The notes: generated from the sequence alone by a model not told the origin. Counted from the stretch's first letter, positions 45,377 to 55,139 are shown. The stretch: 64,000 nt of DNA from Lachnospiraceae bacterium (GCA_017624495.1 JAGAMY010000028.1:55417-119416); one strand, 5' to 3'. Made by a program: numbers and translations.

Positions 45377-47176
45377 ATGATACAACTGACAAGCCGTTGG
45401 GGAGAAAATATAGACAAAGAACATATTTTGCCGGAGTATCCACGTCCTGGTATGGTACGAGACAGCTACTTTTCATTGAATGGAGAGTGGGAATACGCCA
45501 TCTGTTCTTCAAAAGAAGTTAAGCAGTATGATGGAACTATTCTTGTACCATTTTCACCGGAAACGCAAATTTCCGGTGTAGGTCGTCTGGTAAAACCGGA
45601 AGATTATCTGCATTACAAAAAGATATTTACACTGCCAAAGGGATTTATCAAAGACCGTGTATTGCTGCATTTTGGTGCTGTGGATCAGGAATGTGAGCTG
45701 TTTCTTAATGACAAAAGGGTAGGGAAACATAGTGGTGGCTATCTGGCATTTTCCTTTGATGTGACAGAATATTTAGGTGAAAATGAAAATATCCTTACAC
45801 TCTTGGTAAGGGATAAAACAGAACAGTCACCTCATGCCAGAGGCAAGCAGAAACTTGTAAAAAAAGGAAAAATGTCTTCGCTTTTTTATACTCCGCAAAG
45901 TGGCATTTGGAAAAGTGTATGGTTAGAAAGTGTACCAAAGGCGTATATTCGTGATGTAAAAATTACGCCTCTCTATGATAAAAGTGCGGTAGCGATAGAG
46001 GTGCATGGCAATATGACGGATAACAGGGAAATACAGATACGGATAGTGGATAACGGAAGTGTTGTGACAGAAATTTGTGGAAAAAATCATGCAGAGCATA
46101 TTGTGGAAATGACAGATTTTACACCATGGTCACCGGAAAATCCGCATCTATATGATGTGCATATTCGTTATGAAGAGGATGAAGTGTGGTCTTACTTTGG
46201 TATGCGGAAATTTTCTGTTGAAAGAGATAAAAAAGGTATATTACGATTCTGCTTAAATAATCGACCTTACTTTTTCAATGGTGTATTAGATCAGGGATAC
46301 TGGCCGGAGAGTCTTTTAACCGCACCTACGGATGAAGCGTTAAAATATGATATTCTGCAACTAAAAGAATATGGTTACAACACGATTCGTAAGCATATTA
46401 AAGTAGAACCGGAACGTTTTTATTATCATTGTGACAAAATAGGAATGATTGTCTGGCAGGATATGCCCAATGGTGGCGGGGATTATAATATGCTGTTTGT
46501 TACCTATCTGCCTAATGCTTTTAACTGGTTTGCACGAGGCATAAGTGATAGCTTTTATGGACTTTTCAAACGCAATGATGAAGCTGGCAGAGAGCAGTAT
46601 TATAGAGATTTGGAGGGTATGGTAAAGCAATTATATAATCATCCGAGTATTGCTGTATGGGTGCCCTTTAATGAAGGCTGGGGACAGTTTGATGCGAAAA
46701 AAGCCACAGCGCTTATCCGAAATCTGGATTCTACAAGGCTTATAAACGAAGCCTGCGGATGGTTTGACCAGAAAGGCGGAGATATGTATAGTATTCATAA
46801 TTATCTTCGTAAATTGAGGGTAAAACCGAAAAAGGACAGAGTTGTAGCGTTGACAGAGTATGGTGGATATGCGTATCCGGTAAAAGGACATATGGCGTGT
46901 GAAAAGGAGTTTGGCTACAGACACTATGCATCAAAAGAAGATTTGACAGCTCATTATGCCAGACTACAAAGAGAAGAAATTCTTCCTAATATAGCTAAGG
47001 GATTGTGTAGTGCCATATACACACAAACTAGTGATGTAGAGGAAGAAATTAATGGTATTATGACGTATGACAGAGTAGAAGAAAAGTTACTCAAAGAAGA
47101 AGTGCAGAAATTAAATCAGGAAGTATACAGGTGTTTTGAAAAAACGGTGGGGAACTATGAAGAGGTAAATAAATAA
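45377..47176 (+). CDS. Glycoside hydrolase family 2 enzyme
   Basis: 599 residues. Sugar-binding jelly-roll domain (~20-190, SLNGEWEYA), Ig-like domain (~190-285) and TIM barrel with acid/base Glu433 (VPFNEGWGQFD) and nucleophile Glu494 (ALTEYGGYA). No signal peptide, so it acts in the cytosol on imported oligosaccharides. GH2 includes beta-galactosidases and beta-glucuronidases; activity is not fixed by sequence, though a beta-galactosidase would fit the galactanase encoded upstream. ATG 45377 follows AAAGGAGGA. Confidence 0.87.
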   Translation: MIQLTSRWGENIDKEHILPEYPRPGMVRDSYFSLNGEWEYAICSSKEVKQYDGTILVPFSPETQISGVGRLVKPEDYLHYKKIFTLPKGFIKDRVLLHFGAVDQECELFLNDKRVGKHSGGYLAFSFDVTEYLGENENILTLLVRDKTEQSPHARGKQKLVKKGKMSSLFYTPQSGIWKSVWLESVPKAYIRDVKITPLYDKSAVAIEVHGNMTDNREIQIRIVDNGSVVTEICGKNHAEHIVEMTDFTPWSPENPHLYDVHIRYEEDEVWSYFGMRKFSVERDKKGILRFCLNNRPYFFNGVLDQGYWPESLLTAPTDEALKYDILQLKEYGYNTIRKHIKVEPERFYYHCDKIGMIVWQDMPNGGGDYNMLFVTYLPNAFNWFARGISDSFYGLFKRNDEAGREQYYRDLEGMVKQLYNHPSIAVWVPFNEGWGQFDAKKATALIRNLDSTRLINEACGWFDQKGGDMYSIHNYLRKLRVKPKKDRVVALTEYGGYAYPVKGHMACEKEFGYRHYASKEDLTAHYARLQREEILPNIAKGLCSAIYTQTSDVEEEINGIMTYDRVEEKLLKEEVQKLNQEVYRCFEKTVGNYEEVNK

Positions 47177-47207
47177 AAAGAGGCTTGCAATTTGCAATCC
47201 TCTTTTT
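47175..47207. terminator. Bidirectional terminator between GH2 and chemoreceptor genes
   Basis: Stem AAAAAGAGG/CCTCTTTTT with inner TTGCAA pairing and T-runs on both strands, between two converging genes. Confidence 0.85.
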
Positions 47208-47242
47208 ATTAACTATATTATCTGGTGTATAATTACATGCAT

Positions 47243-49411
47243 TTATACAGTAAATCTGCTTACGGCTGTATTTAATTCCACCGTATTGGCATTTAACTGG
47301 TTGGTTGCATTTGCAAGACCTTCCATGGTGGATACCTGTTCTTTTAAACGTTCATTTACTAATGTTGTAGAAGCTAATGTTTCTTCGATAACGCCGGAAA
47401 TATTCTGGATGGAATTTAAGGTATCCGCACGATCTACATCCATACCCTGGATTTCTGTAGATACTTCCTTCATATTATTGAGTAACTTTTCAATAATGGA
47501 AGTCATATCAAAGAACATCTGCTTGGTATCTTCTACCATGCCTTGCTGTTCCTCTACAATGCTTTGTGATTTCATGGTTGCTTCTTTGGTATCATCCGTC
47601 ATTACACGAATTTCGCTTACCAACTGCTCAATGGATTTTGCAGATTCCATGGAGTTTTCGGAAAGCTTTTTAATTTCTTCTGCAACTACGGTAAATCCAC
47701 GACCCATTTCTCCTGCACGCGCTGCTTCAATAGAAGCGTTTAAGGAAAGTAATGTGGTCTGGTCTGCAATATCATGAATGTTTTTAACAAATTCAGCAAT
47801 CTGCATGGAGTATTCAATCAGTTCGTCAACTTTTTCATTTACAGTAGCTGTAATCTGTGAAGTTTCTTCGGACTGTTCAATTAAACGTTCCATGGATTTA
47901 GAACCCTTTTGAGCCATCTGTTTTGTATTGTCTGCAAGAACTTCTACTTCTGCAACCATATCACCTGTATGCAGGATTCTGGTGGACAGAGCATCCATTT
48001 TGTACAGACATTCCTCTGCATCACTTGCTTCCTGTGAAACACCGCCGTTAATCTCTTCTAATGCTTCGGAGATTGTTTCAATGGATGTATGAATAACATC
48101 AGAAACATTACCAACATTTTCAGAGGAAACGGAAACATCCTGTGTCGTATGCTGTACACTGGAAATTAAATTTTTTGTATTATTTACAGTTTCTGTAATG
48201 TGTTTTGCAAGAACTGCAAATTCGCTCTTTCCTTCAATATCAAGTTTTACGGTTAAATCACCGGAAGATGCTTTCTGGAGTCCGGAGGTAATGCGGTTCA
48301 TGTTATTCTGAAGACCGTATAAAATACCTAACCCGATTGCGCCTACAATAATACACGCAATAATAACGGAGATAATGACAAAGGTACGAATGGCATCTGC
48401 CTGAGCAGTAATAACGGATTTTGGTACAAGAGCAGAAATCATAGCACCATTGTTGCTGCATTTACTGTACATATATAGATATTCTGCACCATTTTCATGA
48501 ACATAACTCATACCACCCACTTCTTCAGAAGCAAAGGCATTCTGTACATATTCTTTATTGCTGAAAGTGAAAGCTTCGTCACTTGTGGAAACTTCTAAAC
48601 CTTCTTTGGTATGATAGGTAAGAATACTGTTTTCACCCAATTGAATTTCAGAAAGAATATTTGAAATCTTTTCCGTACTGATGTCAATAATAATCAGAGA
48701 ATCTTTAAACATAGTGGATGAGCAGAAAGCACCGGCATATGCATTCGTATCATGACCGAAAATCTCATCTAATTTGGTATGGGTAGATGCCCATTTTTCT
48801 GTGGATTTTGTTGCTTTACACTGGGTTTCAAGCTGGCTGCGGATATCTGCATATACATCCTGTCCGACTAAAATAGGGACTTTTTTGGTGGATAAAACAA
48901 CAGCCGTACTGTTTGGTAACAGATGTATATTGGCAATAAAATCATTGGATACCTGTTTCATTAAAATGGTATCCTGTATATCCTTTTTGGATTGAATGGT
49001 ATCTAAACTGGAAAGATCAGATACATAATACATAAAGTCCGGATTGGTAGAAATCTCAGTTGCGGCAGAGGATATATTTTTCATACCGTAATCAATTAAC
49101 TGAGAAGCCATTTCCATAGAGGAAAAGGTTGCTTTTTCATAGGTGTTAATCAAACCGTCTGCGGACTGGTTGTAAGCGGATATACCGACAAATACAACAA
49201 TAATAATTGGAATAATAAAGCCTACTAAAATTTGTACTTTCAGATTCATAGGCTTAACCGCTTTGCCATCCTTAGCAGTGTTTGCTGCTTTTGAAAGTTT
49301 AGGCATTTTTGGTACTTTAGGCATATTTACTGACTTAGATGCTTTGTCAGCTTTTTTTTCTTTTGGCTGTTTTTGTAGTTTTGGTAATTTTATCTTTTTT
49401 TCGTTTTCCAT
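47243..49411 (-). CDS. Methyl-accepting chemotaxis protein
   Basis: 722 residues. An unusual Lys/Pro-rich cytoplasmic tail (~1-54, repeated PK-x-PK motifs) comes before the first membrane segment (~58-80). A dCache-like extracellular sensor (~81-340), a second membrane segment (~345-368), HAMP domain and a long signalling helix with the tip [22 protein letters not shown] (residues ~545-566) follow. The ATG at 49411 has GGGGGGA upstream. The ligand is unknown. Confidence 0.92.
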   Translation of the reverse strand: MENEKKIKLPKLQKQPKEKKADKASKSVNMPKVPKMPKLSKAANTAKDGKAVKPMNLKVQILVGFIIPIIIVVFVGISAYNQSADGLINTYEKATFSSMEMASQLIDYGMKNISSAATEISTNPDFMYYVSDLSSLDTIQSKKDIQDTILMKQVSNDFIANIHLLPNSTAVVLSTKKVPILVGQDVYADIRSQLETQCKATKSTEKWASTHTKLDEIFGHDTNAYAGAFCSSTMFKDSLIIIDISTEKISNILSEIQLGENSILTYHTKEGLEVSTSDEAFTFSNKEYVQNAFASEEVGGMSYVHENGAEYLYMYSKCSNNGAMISALVPKSVITAQADAIRTFVIISVIIACIIVGAIGLGILYGLQNNMNRITSGLQKASSGDLTVKLDIEGKSEFAVLAKHITETVNNTKNLISSVQHTTQDVSVSSENVGNVSDVIHTSIETISEALEEINGGVSQEASDAEECLYKMDALSTRILHTGDMVAEVEVLADNTKQMAQKGSKSMERLIEQSEETSQITATVNEKVDELIEYSMQIAEFVKNIHDIADQTTLLSLNASIEAARAGEMGRGFTVVAEEIKKLSENSMESAKSIEQLVSEIRVMTDDTKEATMKSQSIVEEQQGMVEDTKQMFFDMTSIIEKLLNNMKEVSTEIQGMDVDRADTLNSIQNISGVIEETLASTTLVNERLKEQVSTMEGLANATNQLNANTVELNTAVSRFTV

Positions 49412-49450
49412 GTAGAATCCCCCCAAAAATTTTGGTACTATAGTATAATA

Positions 49451-49479
49451 ACTATACATAAATTATGAGCAAATTGCAA
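49451..49479 (-). promoter_or_regulatory. Sigma-A type promoter of the chemoreceptor gene
   Basis: Minus strand TTGCAA (49479-49474), 17-base spacer, TATAGT (49456-49451), 40 bases before the ATG. Confidence 0.6.
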
Positions 49480-49525
49480 TATTTTTGACAAAAGATATAA
49501 AAAAAATACAGGAAAGGGATTCGTC

Positions 49526-50536
49526 ATGGAGTTTTATGGGACAATTGGACCGGCATGTGGAAACAGAGAGCGGTTAGCAGGTATGTTTTATCATGGAATG
49601 ACAGGGGTTCGTCTGAATTTATCACATATGTGTCTGCAGGATGCGGCATTTTGGATTTCTGAGATTCATATGGCGGCAGAACGAGTGGGCATAACACCAC
49701 AGATTCTGATTGACTTACAAGGACCGGAGCTTAGAATTGGAGAGTTTAAAAATCCTAAAGAGTATGTGTTAAAGGCTTTTGAGACTATTTATCTGGGAAC
49801 AGAGCAGGAGGAAAATCAGATTCCGGTGACAAAAAAGTTTTTGGATGAAGTTTTTGAGGGACAGAGTATTTTACTGGATGATGGGAAAATAATGTTAAAG
49901 GTAGTGAAAAAGGATGCGGAAAGAGTTTGCTGTAATATACTCATAGGTGGAGTACTAAAACAGAAGAAAAGTATTGCATTACCCGGAGTAGAAATAGCAA
50001 TGCCTACATTGACACAAATGGATATAGAAAATCTGCATTTGGCTAAGCAGTATGGTGTGACAGGAGTAATGCTTCCTTTTGTAAGGGGAAGAGAAGACAT
50101 TATGAATTTAAAGGCGGCATTGCGTGAGGCTGATGCAGAGGACATCTGTATATTTGCAAAGATTGAAAATTTTTCGGGAGTGGATGCATTAGAAGAAATT
50201 ATAGAGGAAGCAGATACAGTAGTAATTGCAAGAGGAGATTTAGGAAATGCCATGCCTTTGTGGGAACTTCCGGCAGTACAGAAAAAGATTGCAAAGCGTT
50301 GTCAGGAAAAAGGCAGAAAATTTATGGTGGTTACCCAGATGTTAGCATCCATGGAAACATCTGCGGTGCCAACGCGGGCAGAGGTATCGGATATATTCAA
50401 TGCAGTTTTAGATGGAGCGGATTCTGTGATGCTGACAGGAGAAACAGCAGCAGGAAGGTATCCGGAGGATGCGATACGTTATTTGGTAAAAACAGTAGAA
50501 AGTGCAGAAAAATTTTTACAGGAAAGTATAGAGTAA
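49526..50536 (+). CDS. Pyruvate kinase-like protein lacking the C-terminal domain
   Basis: 336 residues; standard pyruvate kinases have about 470-585. The barrel and B domain are present with active-site segments TIGPAC, RLNLSH, LIDLQGPELRIG, FAKIEN (catalytic Lys), IARGDLG, TQMLASM and LTGETAAGRYP. The protein stops right after the barrel, so the allosteric C-terminal domain used for effector binding and tetramer contacts is missing. It may be a paralogue with a separate role. The gene appears intact with AGGAAAGGG before the ATG. Confidence 0.85.
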   Translation: MEFYGTIGPACGNRERLAGMFYHGMTGVRLNLSHMCLQDAAFWISEIHMAAERVGITPQILIDLQGPELRIGEFKNPKEYVLKAFETIYLGTEQEENQIPVTKKFLDEVFEGQSILLDDGKIMLKVVKKDAERVCCNILIGGVLKQKKSIALPGVEIAMPTLTQMDIENLHLAKQYGVTGVMLPFVRGREDIMNLKAALREADAEDICIFAKIENFSGVDALEEIIEEADTVVIARGDLGNAMPLWELPAVQKKIAKRCQEKGRKFMVVTQMLASMETSAVPTRAEVSDIFNAVLDGADSVMLTGETAAGRYPEDAIRYLVKTVESAEKFLQESIE

Positions 50537-50593
50537 TAATGGGGCTGTGTGTTATACTTGTGTTTATGTCAAAATTTAACAAAGGAGAAACAT

Positions 50594-51475
50594 ATGCATA
50601 GCTCAAAACAACAGATTTTTGGACATGTCCTTGCACTCTTTACGGTTTTTATCTGGGGGACAACCTTTGTGGCTACCAAGCTGCTTTTGGCAGATTTTTC
50701 ACCGGTAGCCATATTGTTTTATCGTTTTTTCGTGGGATACATTATGCTTTGGATTATCTATCCGCATAAATTTCAGTCATCCGGAATAAAGGAAGAGGTT
50801 CTGTACTTTGCTGCCGGGGCAAGTGGTGTTACTATTTATTTTTTGTGTGAAAACTTTGCACTGACGTATACTTATGCGTCTAATGTCAGTATCATTGTGG
50901 CAACAGCACCATTTTTGACAGGCTGGCTGGTGTCGCTATTTTATAAGGAAAGAATGTCTAAAAATTTTATTATCGGATTTTTACTGGCGATTGTGGGAAT
51001 TGCCATTGTAAGTTTTAATGGAAGTATGGAATTAAGCTTAAATCCTTTCGGTGATTTGCTTGCTTTTCTTGCGGCGTTTTGCTGGGCTGTCTATTCTGTA
51101 TTTGCCACTGCAGCAACAAAATATGACCGCTCGTCCATGGCAATCACACGGAGAATTTTTTTCTATGGTCTGCTTACCATGATTCCTGTGCTTCCATTTT
51201 GTGACTTTCAGTTTGAAGCTGCACCATTTAGAAATATGACGAATTTAGGGCTGTTGCTTTATTTGGGATTGATTGCCTCTGGTTTGTGTTATATTACATG
51301 GAATAAAGCGATGGAGTACTTAGGTGCGGTAAAAACGAGTGTGTACATTTACTTAAATCCTGTGGTTACAGTTGTTTTTTCCTTCTTTATTTTAGGAGAA
51401 CAACTGACACTTATTTCCGTTATCGGGTGTATTCTGATACTTTTAGGACTTTTGCTTTCAGAAAAAAAGGGCTAA
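50594..51475 (+). CDS. EamA/DMT-family transporter
   Basis: 293 residues with ten membrane segments arranged as two EamA repeats (FIWGTTFVATKLLL in the first, AAFCWAVYSVFA in the second). Family members export amino acids, metabolites or drugs; the substrate here is unknown. ATG 50594 follows AAAGGAGA. Confidence 0.88.
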   Translation: MHSSKQQIFGHVLALFTVFIWGTTFVATKLLLADFSPVAILFYRFFVGYIMLWIIYPHKFQSSGIKEEVLYFAAGASGVTIYFLCENFALTYTYASNVSIIVATAPFLTGWLVSLFYKERMSKNFIIGFLLAIVGIAIVSFNGSMELSLNPFGDLLAFLAAFCWAVYSVFATAATKYDRSSMAITRRIFFYGLLTMIPVLPFCDFQFEAAPFRNMTNLGLLLYLGLIASGLCYITWNKAMEYLGAVKTSVYIYLNPVVTVVFSFFILGEQLTLISVIGCILILLGLLLSEKKG

Positions 51476-51478
51476 GAC

Positions 51479-51507
51479 TTGCCCCATCAAATAATTGCAG
51501 TTATAAT
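51479..51507 (+). promoter_or_regulatory. Promoter of the rRNA methyltransferase-like gene
   Basis: TTGCCC (51479-51484), 17-base spacer, TATAAT (51502-51507). A 9-bp hairpin CGTAACGAT/ATCGTTACG lies in the untranslated leader near 51538-51566. Confidence 0.55.
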
Positions 51508-51590
51508 GACACTGAATATTTATGTTGTACGAAGAAGCGTAACGATGAGGATATTGAATCGTTACGAGGAAACACGAGAAAGGAATATAT

Positions 51591-52451
51591 ATGTGGTTAG
51601 CTAAGAATTGGAAAGATTATGAAGTTATTGACTGCTCCGGCGGAGAAAAATTAGAACGCTGGGGAGAGTATATACTGGTGCGCCCGGACCCACAGGTTAT
51701 CTGGAATACACCAAAATCCCACAGGGGATGGAAACGTAAAAATGGACATTATCACCGCAGTAAAAAGGGCGGCGGTGAATGGGAATTTTTTGACTTGCCG
51801 GAACAATGGAGTATTCAGTACAAAAGTCTTACCTTTCAGTTAAAGCCATTTAGCTTTAAACACACGGGACTTTTCCCGGAACAGGCTGTCAATTGGGACT
51901 GGTGTGCTGAAAAAATAAAAAATGCCGGCAGACCTATAAAAGTATTAAATCTTTTTGCCTATACCGGCGGAGCTACGCTTTCCGCAGCAGCAGCGGGCGC
52001 AAGCGTGACCCATGTGGATGCCTCTAAAGGTATGGTGACATGGGCAAAGGAAAATGCTGTTTCATCCGGTTTAAAGGATGCGCCTATCCGTTGGATTGTG
52101 GATGATTGTGTGAAATTTGTAGAACGTGAAATTCGTCGTGGAAATCATTATGATGCCATTATTATGGACCCGCCGTCTTATGGCAGAGGACCTAAAGGAG
52201 AGATCTGGAAAATCGAAGAATCGATACATCCGTTTATCAAATTATGTAGCCAGCTGCTTTCGGATGAACCGTTATTCGTCCTGATTAATTCCTATACGAC
52301 CGGATTACAGCCGGCGGTTATGGCATATATGTTAGGAACCGAGTTGAAAAAATATGGTGGAAAGATTACTGCGGATGAAATTGGGCTTCCGGTGTCATCA
52401 AATGGGTTGGTGCTGCCTTGTGGGGCTTCCGGGCGGTTTGAATTGGTTTAA
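51591..52451 (+). CDS. SAM-dependent methyltransferase, RlmI/RlmK-like
   Basis: 286 residues. SAM-binding motif LNLFAYTGGATLSA, the acidic HVDASKGM loop and the catalytic-type DPPSYGRGP are visible, as in the Methyltrans_SAM family that modifies 23S rRNA cytosine or guanine. The PUA domain of RlmI is missing, which is common for this shorter branch. Cytosolic. The RBS is AAAGGA. Confidence 0.82.
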   Translation: MWLAKNWKDYEVIDCSGGEKLERWGEYILVRPDPQVIWNTPKSHRGWKRKNGHYHRSKKGGGEWEFFDLPEQWSIQYKSLTFQLKPFSFKHTGLFPEQAVNWDWCAEKIKNAGRPIKVLNLFAYTGGATLSAAAAGASVTHVDASKGMVTWAKENAVSSGLKDAPIRWIVDDCVKFVEREIRRGNHYDAIIMDPPSYGRGPKGEIWKIEESIHPFIKLCSQLLSDEPLFVLINSYTTGLQPAVMAYMLGTELKKYGGKITADEIGLPVSSNGLVLPCGASGRFELV

Positions 52452-52465
52452 GTATGTGAAAAGAG

Positions 52466-52504
52466 GCTGTTGCTTTGACGGAAAATGTAAAGCAGCAGCT
52501 TTTT
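52466..52504 (+). terminator. Terminator of the methyltransferase gene
   Basis: 11-bp stem (52466-52476 with 52489-52499) followed by TTTTT. Confidence 0.87.
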
Positions 52505-52549
52505 GTACATTTTTGGTTTTAAGGCAGGTATAAAGGGGAGATGGTGAGA

Positions 52550-53260
52550 ATGAATATTGCTATATGCGACGATATGCCCAAAGCAGTTGAACAAATAAAA
52601 AATATCGTAGAAAAATATCTGGAGGAACAAGCGTTAGAAGCCAATATTTTAGAATTTTATAGTGGAAAAGACGTGCTTGCAGAGATAGAAAATATTCAGA
52701 TTCTTTTTTTGGATATAGAAATGCCGGAAATGGATGGGATAGCAGTTGGTGGAAAAATCAGACAACGAAATATAGATTGCAAAATTATCATGGCAACCGG
52801 CAGGGAGGACAGAATCAAAGAAGCGTTTAAAATTTCTGCCTATCGTTTTGTAGGAAAACCTTTTATAAAGGAAGAAGTAATTGAAGCAGTTCATGCTGCC
52901 ATACAGGCAATGCTTGGTTATGAGGTGATGGAGCTTTACGAAAAGCGTATGGTACATCATGTCCTGCAAAGAGATATGCAGATGATAAAGGCATATGATA
53001 GTTTTGTGGAAATTGCAGTTGGAAATACATGGATGCGAAAGGACATATCTATAAAGAGGCTTTTGGAAATTCTAGATACCAGATTGTTTTTTCAAGTTGA
53101 CAGACGTTATGTGGTAAATATACGATGTATAAAACAATATGATTATAAAGAAGGAAAAATTGACATATGTGGAGAAGTGCTTAAAGTATCGAGAAGACGA
53201 AAAAAGATATTTGATAAAGTTTATCGGGATTTTGATATTACATATGGGGGCTGGGTATGA
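52550..53260 (+). CDS. LytTR-type response regulator (AgrA-like)
   Basis: 236 residues. Receiver domain with Asp55 in LFLDIEMPEMDG and Lys in FVGKPF; C-terminal LytTR DNA-binding domain (~140-236, with FFQVDRRYVVNI). The family binds paired direct repeats in promoters, and such repeats lie just behind the partner kinase gene. The ATG at 52550 is preferred over 52541 because AAGGGGAG abuts the latter. The stop overlaps the kinase start by 4 bases. Confidence 0.9.
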   Translation: MNIAICDDMPKAVEQIKNIVEKYLEEQALEANILEFYSGKDVLAEIENIQILFLDIEMPEMDGIAVGGKIRQRNIDCKIIMATGREDRIKEAFKISAYRFVGKPFIKEEVIEAVHAAIQAMLGYEVMELYEKRMVHHVLQRDMQMIKAYDSFVEIAVGNTWMRKDISIKRLLEILDTRLFFQVDRRYVVNIRCIKQYDYKEGKIDICGEVLKVSRRRKKIFDKVYRDFDITYGGWV

Positions 53261-54543
53261 AAAATGTTGTGATAATGGAACTGGTATATTTTTGTCAGAT
53301 ATATATGTATGAAATAGGTGGAAGAGCACTTTTTGGATTAGACCTAAGAAAAAAGAAAACGATATTGTTTTTGGGGAGTTTATTATGTCTTTGTTTACTA
53401 TGCATGGCAGAAACAGACAGGGGGATGAATATCGTTTTTGTAATCAGAGATTTGCTGGTAATGAGTTTGAGTATTGTTTGGTTTGAGGGGGAGATTAAGA
53501 GAAAATGTATTGCCGCTTTAAGTATTTTTTCTGTGTCGGCATGTCTAAATGAAGTATTTGGAGTGGTCTTGGAATCTGTGGTAAGTATACAACCGTATTG
53601 GGAAAGAATGTATGATGTGGGAGAGATTCTTTGTACGACAATATCTTTGTTTCTTTTGGGAAAAATAAAGAAAAAAATGCAGCAGGAAACGGAAAAGTTG
53701 AGAACAATACTAAAAAATGCAGCAATATATATCGTATTTTTAATGGGAATTTGTCAGGCAATTGCTGTGGAAGGGTTGCTTTATGCAAGGAAATATCTGC
53801 CTACCCAACAGATAAAAACAGCGTATGAGGTTATGGGTATTGTAAGTTTTGTTGCAATCGCCGGTGTGATATTATTTGTCATATACATTCGTACAGCAAA
53901 TGAACAGATGGAAAAATTGCTGATGACAGAGTATGATTTGCAAAAAATGCAGAAACAATATTATACGTTACTTTTAAATCGTGAAGCGGATACTAAAAAG
54001 TATCGTCATGATATGAAAAATCATTTGTTATGCCTGTATGCAATGGCTGAAAACGGGGACAGAACGAATTTACAGTCGTATATTAAAGAGATGCAGAACG
54101 ACTTTGATATTATTGATAAAAGGTGTTATGTAACAGGGAATGAAATATTGGATATATTATTAAACTATCATTTGACTGACTTGCAGGATACAAAAATAAT
54201 TGTAACAGGACGTTGTTCAAAAATAACAGGAATGAATGATATGGAATTATGTACGATATTTTCAAATATCATTCAAAATGCAGTAGAAGAGCTGAAACGG
54301 CAAGAGAAAAAAGAAAAATACATAAAAGTAATAGTAAAACAGGGAAGACACTTTGTATCTGTAAAAGTAGCGAATAGTTCAGATTATATGTGGAATGAAA
54401 AAAATGAGACCAGAAAAAAAGATAAAAGAAATCATGGGTTTGGTTTGGAAAATGTTAAAGAAGCAATCGGAAGAAATGGTGGTGAGATTTCTTTTCTGGC
54501 AGATGGGAAAGAGGTATCGGTAGAGGTGATATTGCCACTGTAA
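53257..54543 (+). CDS. AgrC-like sensor histidine kinase (GHKL type)
   Basis: 428 residues. About six membrane segments in the first ~215 residues form the sensor, as in peptide-sensing AgrC/ComD kinases. The H-box KYRHDMKNHLL (His251), N-box SNIIQNAVEEL and G-box GFGLENVKEAIGRNGG are intact. Translationally coupled to the LytTR regulator. Part of its 3' end is found again at 58207-58280, a sign of past duplication here. Confidence 0.9.
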   Translation: MKNVVIMELVYFCQIYMYEIGGRALFGLDLRKKKTILFLGSLLCLCLLCMAETDRGMNIVFVIRDLLVMSLSIVWFEGEIKRKCIAALSIFSVSACLNEVFGVVLESVVSIQPYWERMYDVGEILCTTISLFLLGKIKKKMQQETEKLRTILKNAAIYIVFLMGICQAIAVEGLLYARKYLPTQQIKTAYEVMGIVSFVAIAGVILFVIYIRTANEQMEKLLMTEYDLQKMQKQYYTLLLNREADTKKYRHDMKNHLLCLYAMAENGDRTNLQSYIKEMQNDFDIIDKRCYVTGNEILDILLNYHLTDLQDTKIIVTGRCSKITGMNDMELCTIFSNIIQNAVEELKRQEKKEKYIKVIVKQGRHFVSVKVANSSDYMWNEKNETRKKDKRNHGFGLENVKEAIGRNGGEISFLADGKEVSVEVILPL

Positions 54544-54580
54544 ATGACCGTTCGCCAAGTTAAATGACCGTTCACCAAGA
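54541..54580 (+). promoter_or_regulatory. Direct repeat pair, candidate LytTR regulator binding site
   Basis: Two 20-base units in tandem (54541-54560 and 54561-54580), 18 of 20 bases identical, core TGACCGTTC(G/A)CCAAG. The first begins at the kinase stop codon. LytTR regulators such as AgrA and VirR bind two direct repeats about two helical turns apart, which fits the 20-bp period. A weak -10 region lies 15-25 bases downstream. Confidence 0.6.
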
Positions 54581-54639
54581 AATGATAGAAATTCATAACA
54601 TACTTTGCTAACGTTGAAATGAAGGAGGTGACAGGTGTT

Positions 54640-54708
54640 ATGAATTTCTTTTATGGGGTATCTCCATGTGGAATATTGGAAGATTTATATAAAATTTTCT
54701 TTGGGTAG
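54640..54708 (+). CDS. Candidate small peptide (22 aa), possible signal peptide
   Basis: A 22-codon frame with a strong RBS (AAGGAGGTG at 54622-54630). The peptide begins MNFFYGVSPCG and ends DLYKIFFG; it has one Cys (residue 10) and aromatic residues at both ends. It follows the AgrA/AgrC-like pair and the direct repeats, the place where a pheromone precursor would be expected. An in-frame ATG at 54619 would give 29 residues but has no RBS. Against an AgrD role: no AgrB-like gene is near and the tail is not strongly acidic. Translation is unproven. Confidence 0.42.
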   Translation: MNFFYGVSPCGILEDLYKIFFG

Positions 54709-54740
54709 GAAAAAATATAAGGAAGAGAGGAAAAGAACGG

Positions 54741-55139
54741 ATGAAAAAATTAATAGCGTGGATTTTAATAACAGTATTAGGTATGGAAAGTATTATGTTT
54801 TCAGCGGAAGTGGTAAAGGCAGAGGAAAAAACAGAGGAATATGTTGTAATAGCAAATGATGATGCAGGATATGAAGTGATAGAAGAAATGTGTGGAACGG
54901 ATATTGTAGAAGCTTCTTTACAATCAGAAGTTTTAGAGGAGAATCATATTGCTGTTTTAGAATTGACAGAATCTGTGGCAGAAGAACTTGAAAATGATAA
55001 GGATGTTTTTCTGGTGGAAGAAAATATAATTTTATGTGGAAGTGGTATTAAGAGGGAAAAGAAAAAGAACATAAAGGATAAGAAGGCGTACCAACAGAAA
55101 ATGAAGCAAAAAGAAAAAAAAGAAAAAGATTTGGGATGA
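54741..55139 (+). CDS. Subtilase prodomain fragment (N-terminal part of a broken S8 protease gene)
   Basis: 132 residues: signal peptide (~1-28) and an inhibitor I9-like prodomain (EEYVVIANDDAGYEV ... FLVEENIIL), as in secreted S8 proteases. It ends in a Lys-rich stretch coded by A-rich DNA (55100-55127), after which the sequence continuing into the protease is in another frame (WDEREREERVAEK), so a frameshift in the A-run has separated the two parts. RBS AGAGG lies upstream. Confidence 0.72.
   Translation: MKKLIAWILITVLGMESIMFSAEVVKAEEKTEEYVVIANDDAGYEVIEEMCGTDIVEASLQSEVLEENHIAVLELTESVAEELENDKDVFLVEENIILCGSGIKREKKKNIKDKKAYQQKMKQKEKKEKDLG

Noticed and set aside
54640-54708. Direct naming of the small peptide as AgrD
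   Set aside because: It lacks the length and acidic tail of AgrD and no AgrB-like gene is near; only a candidate role is supported.
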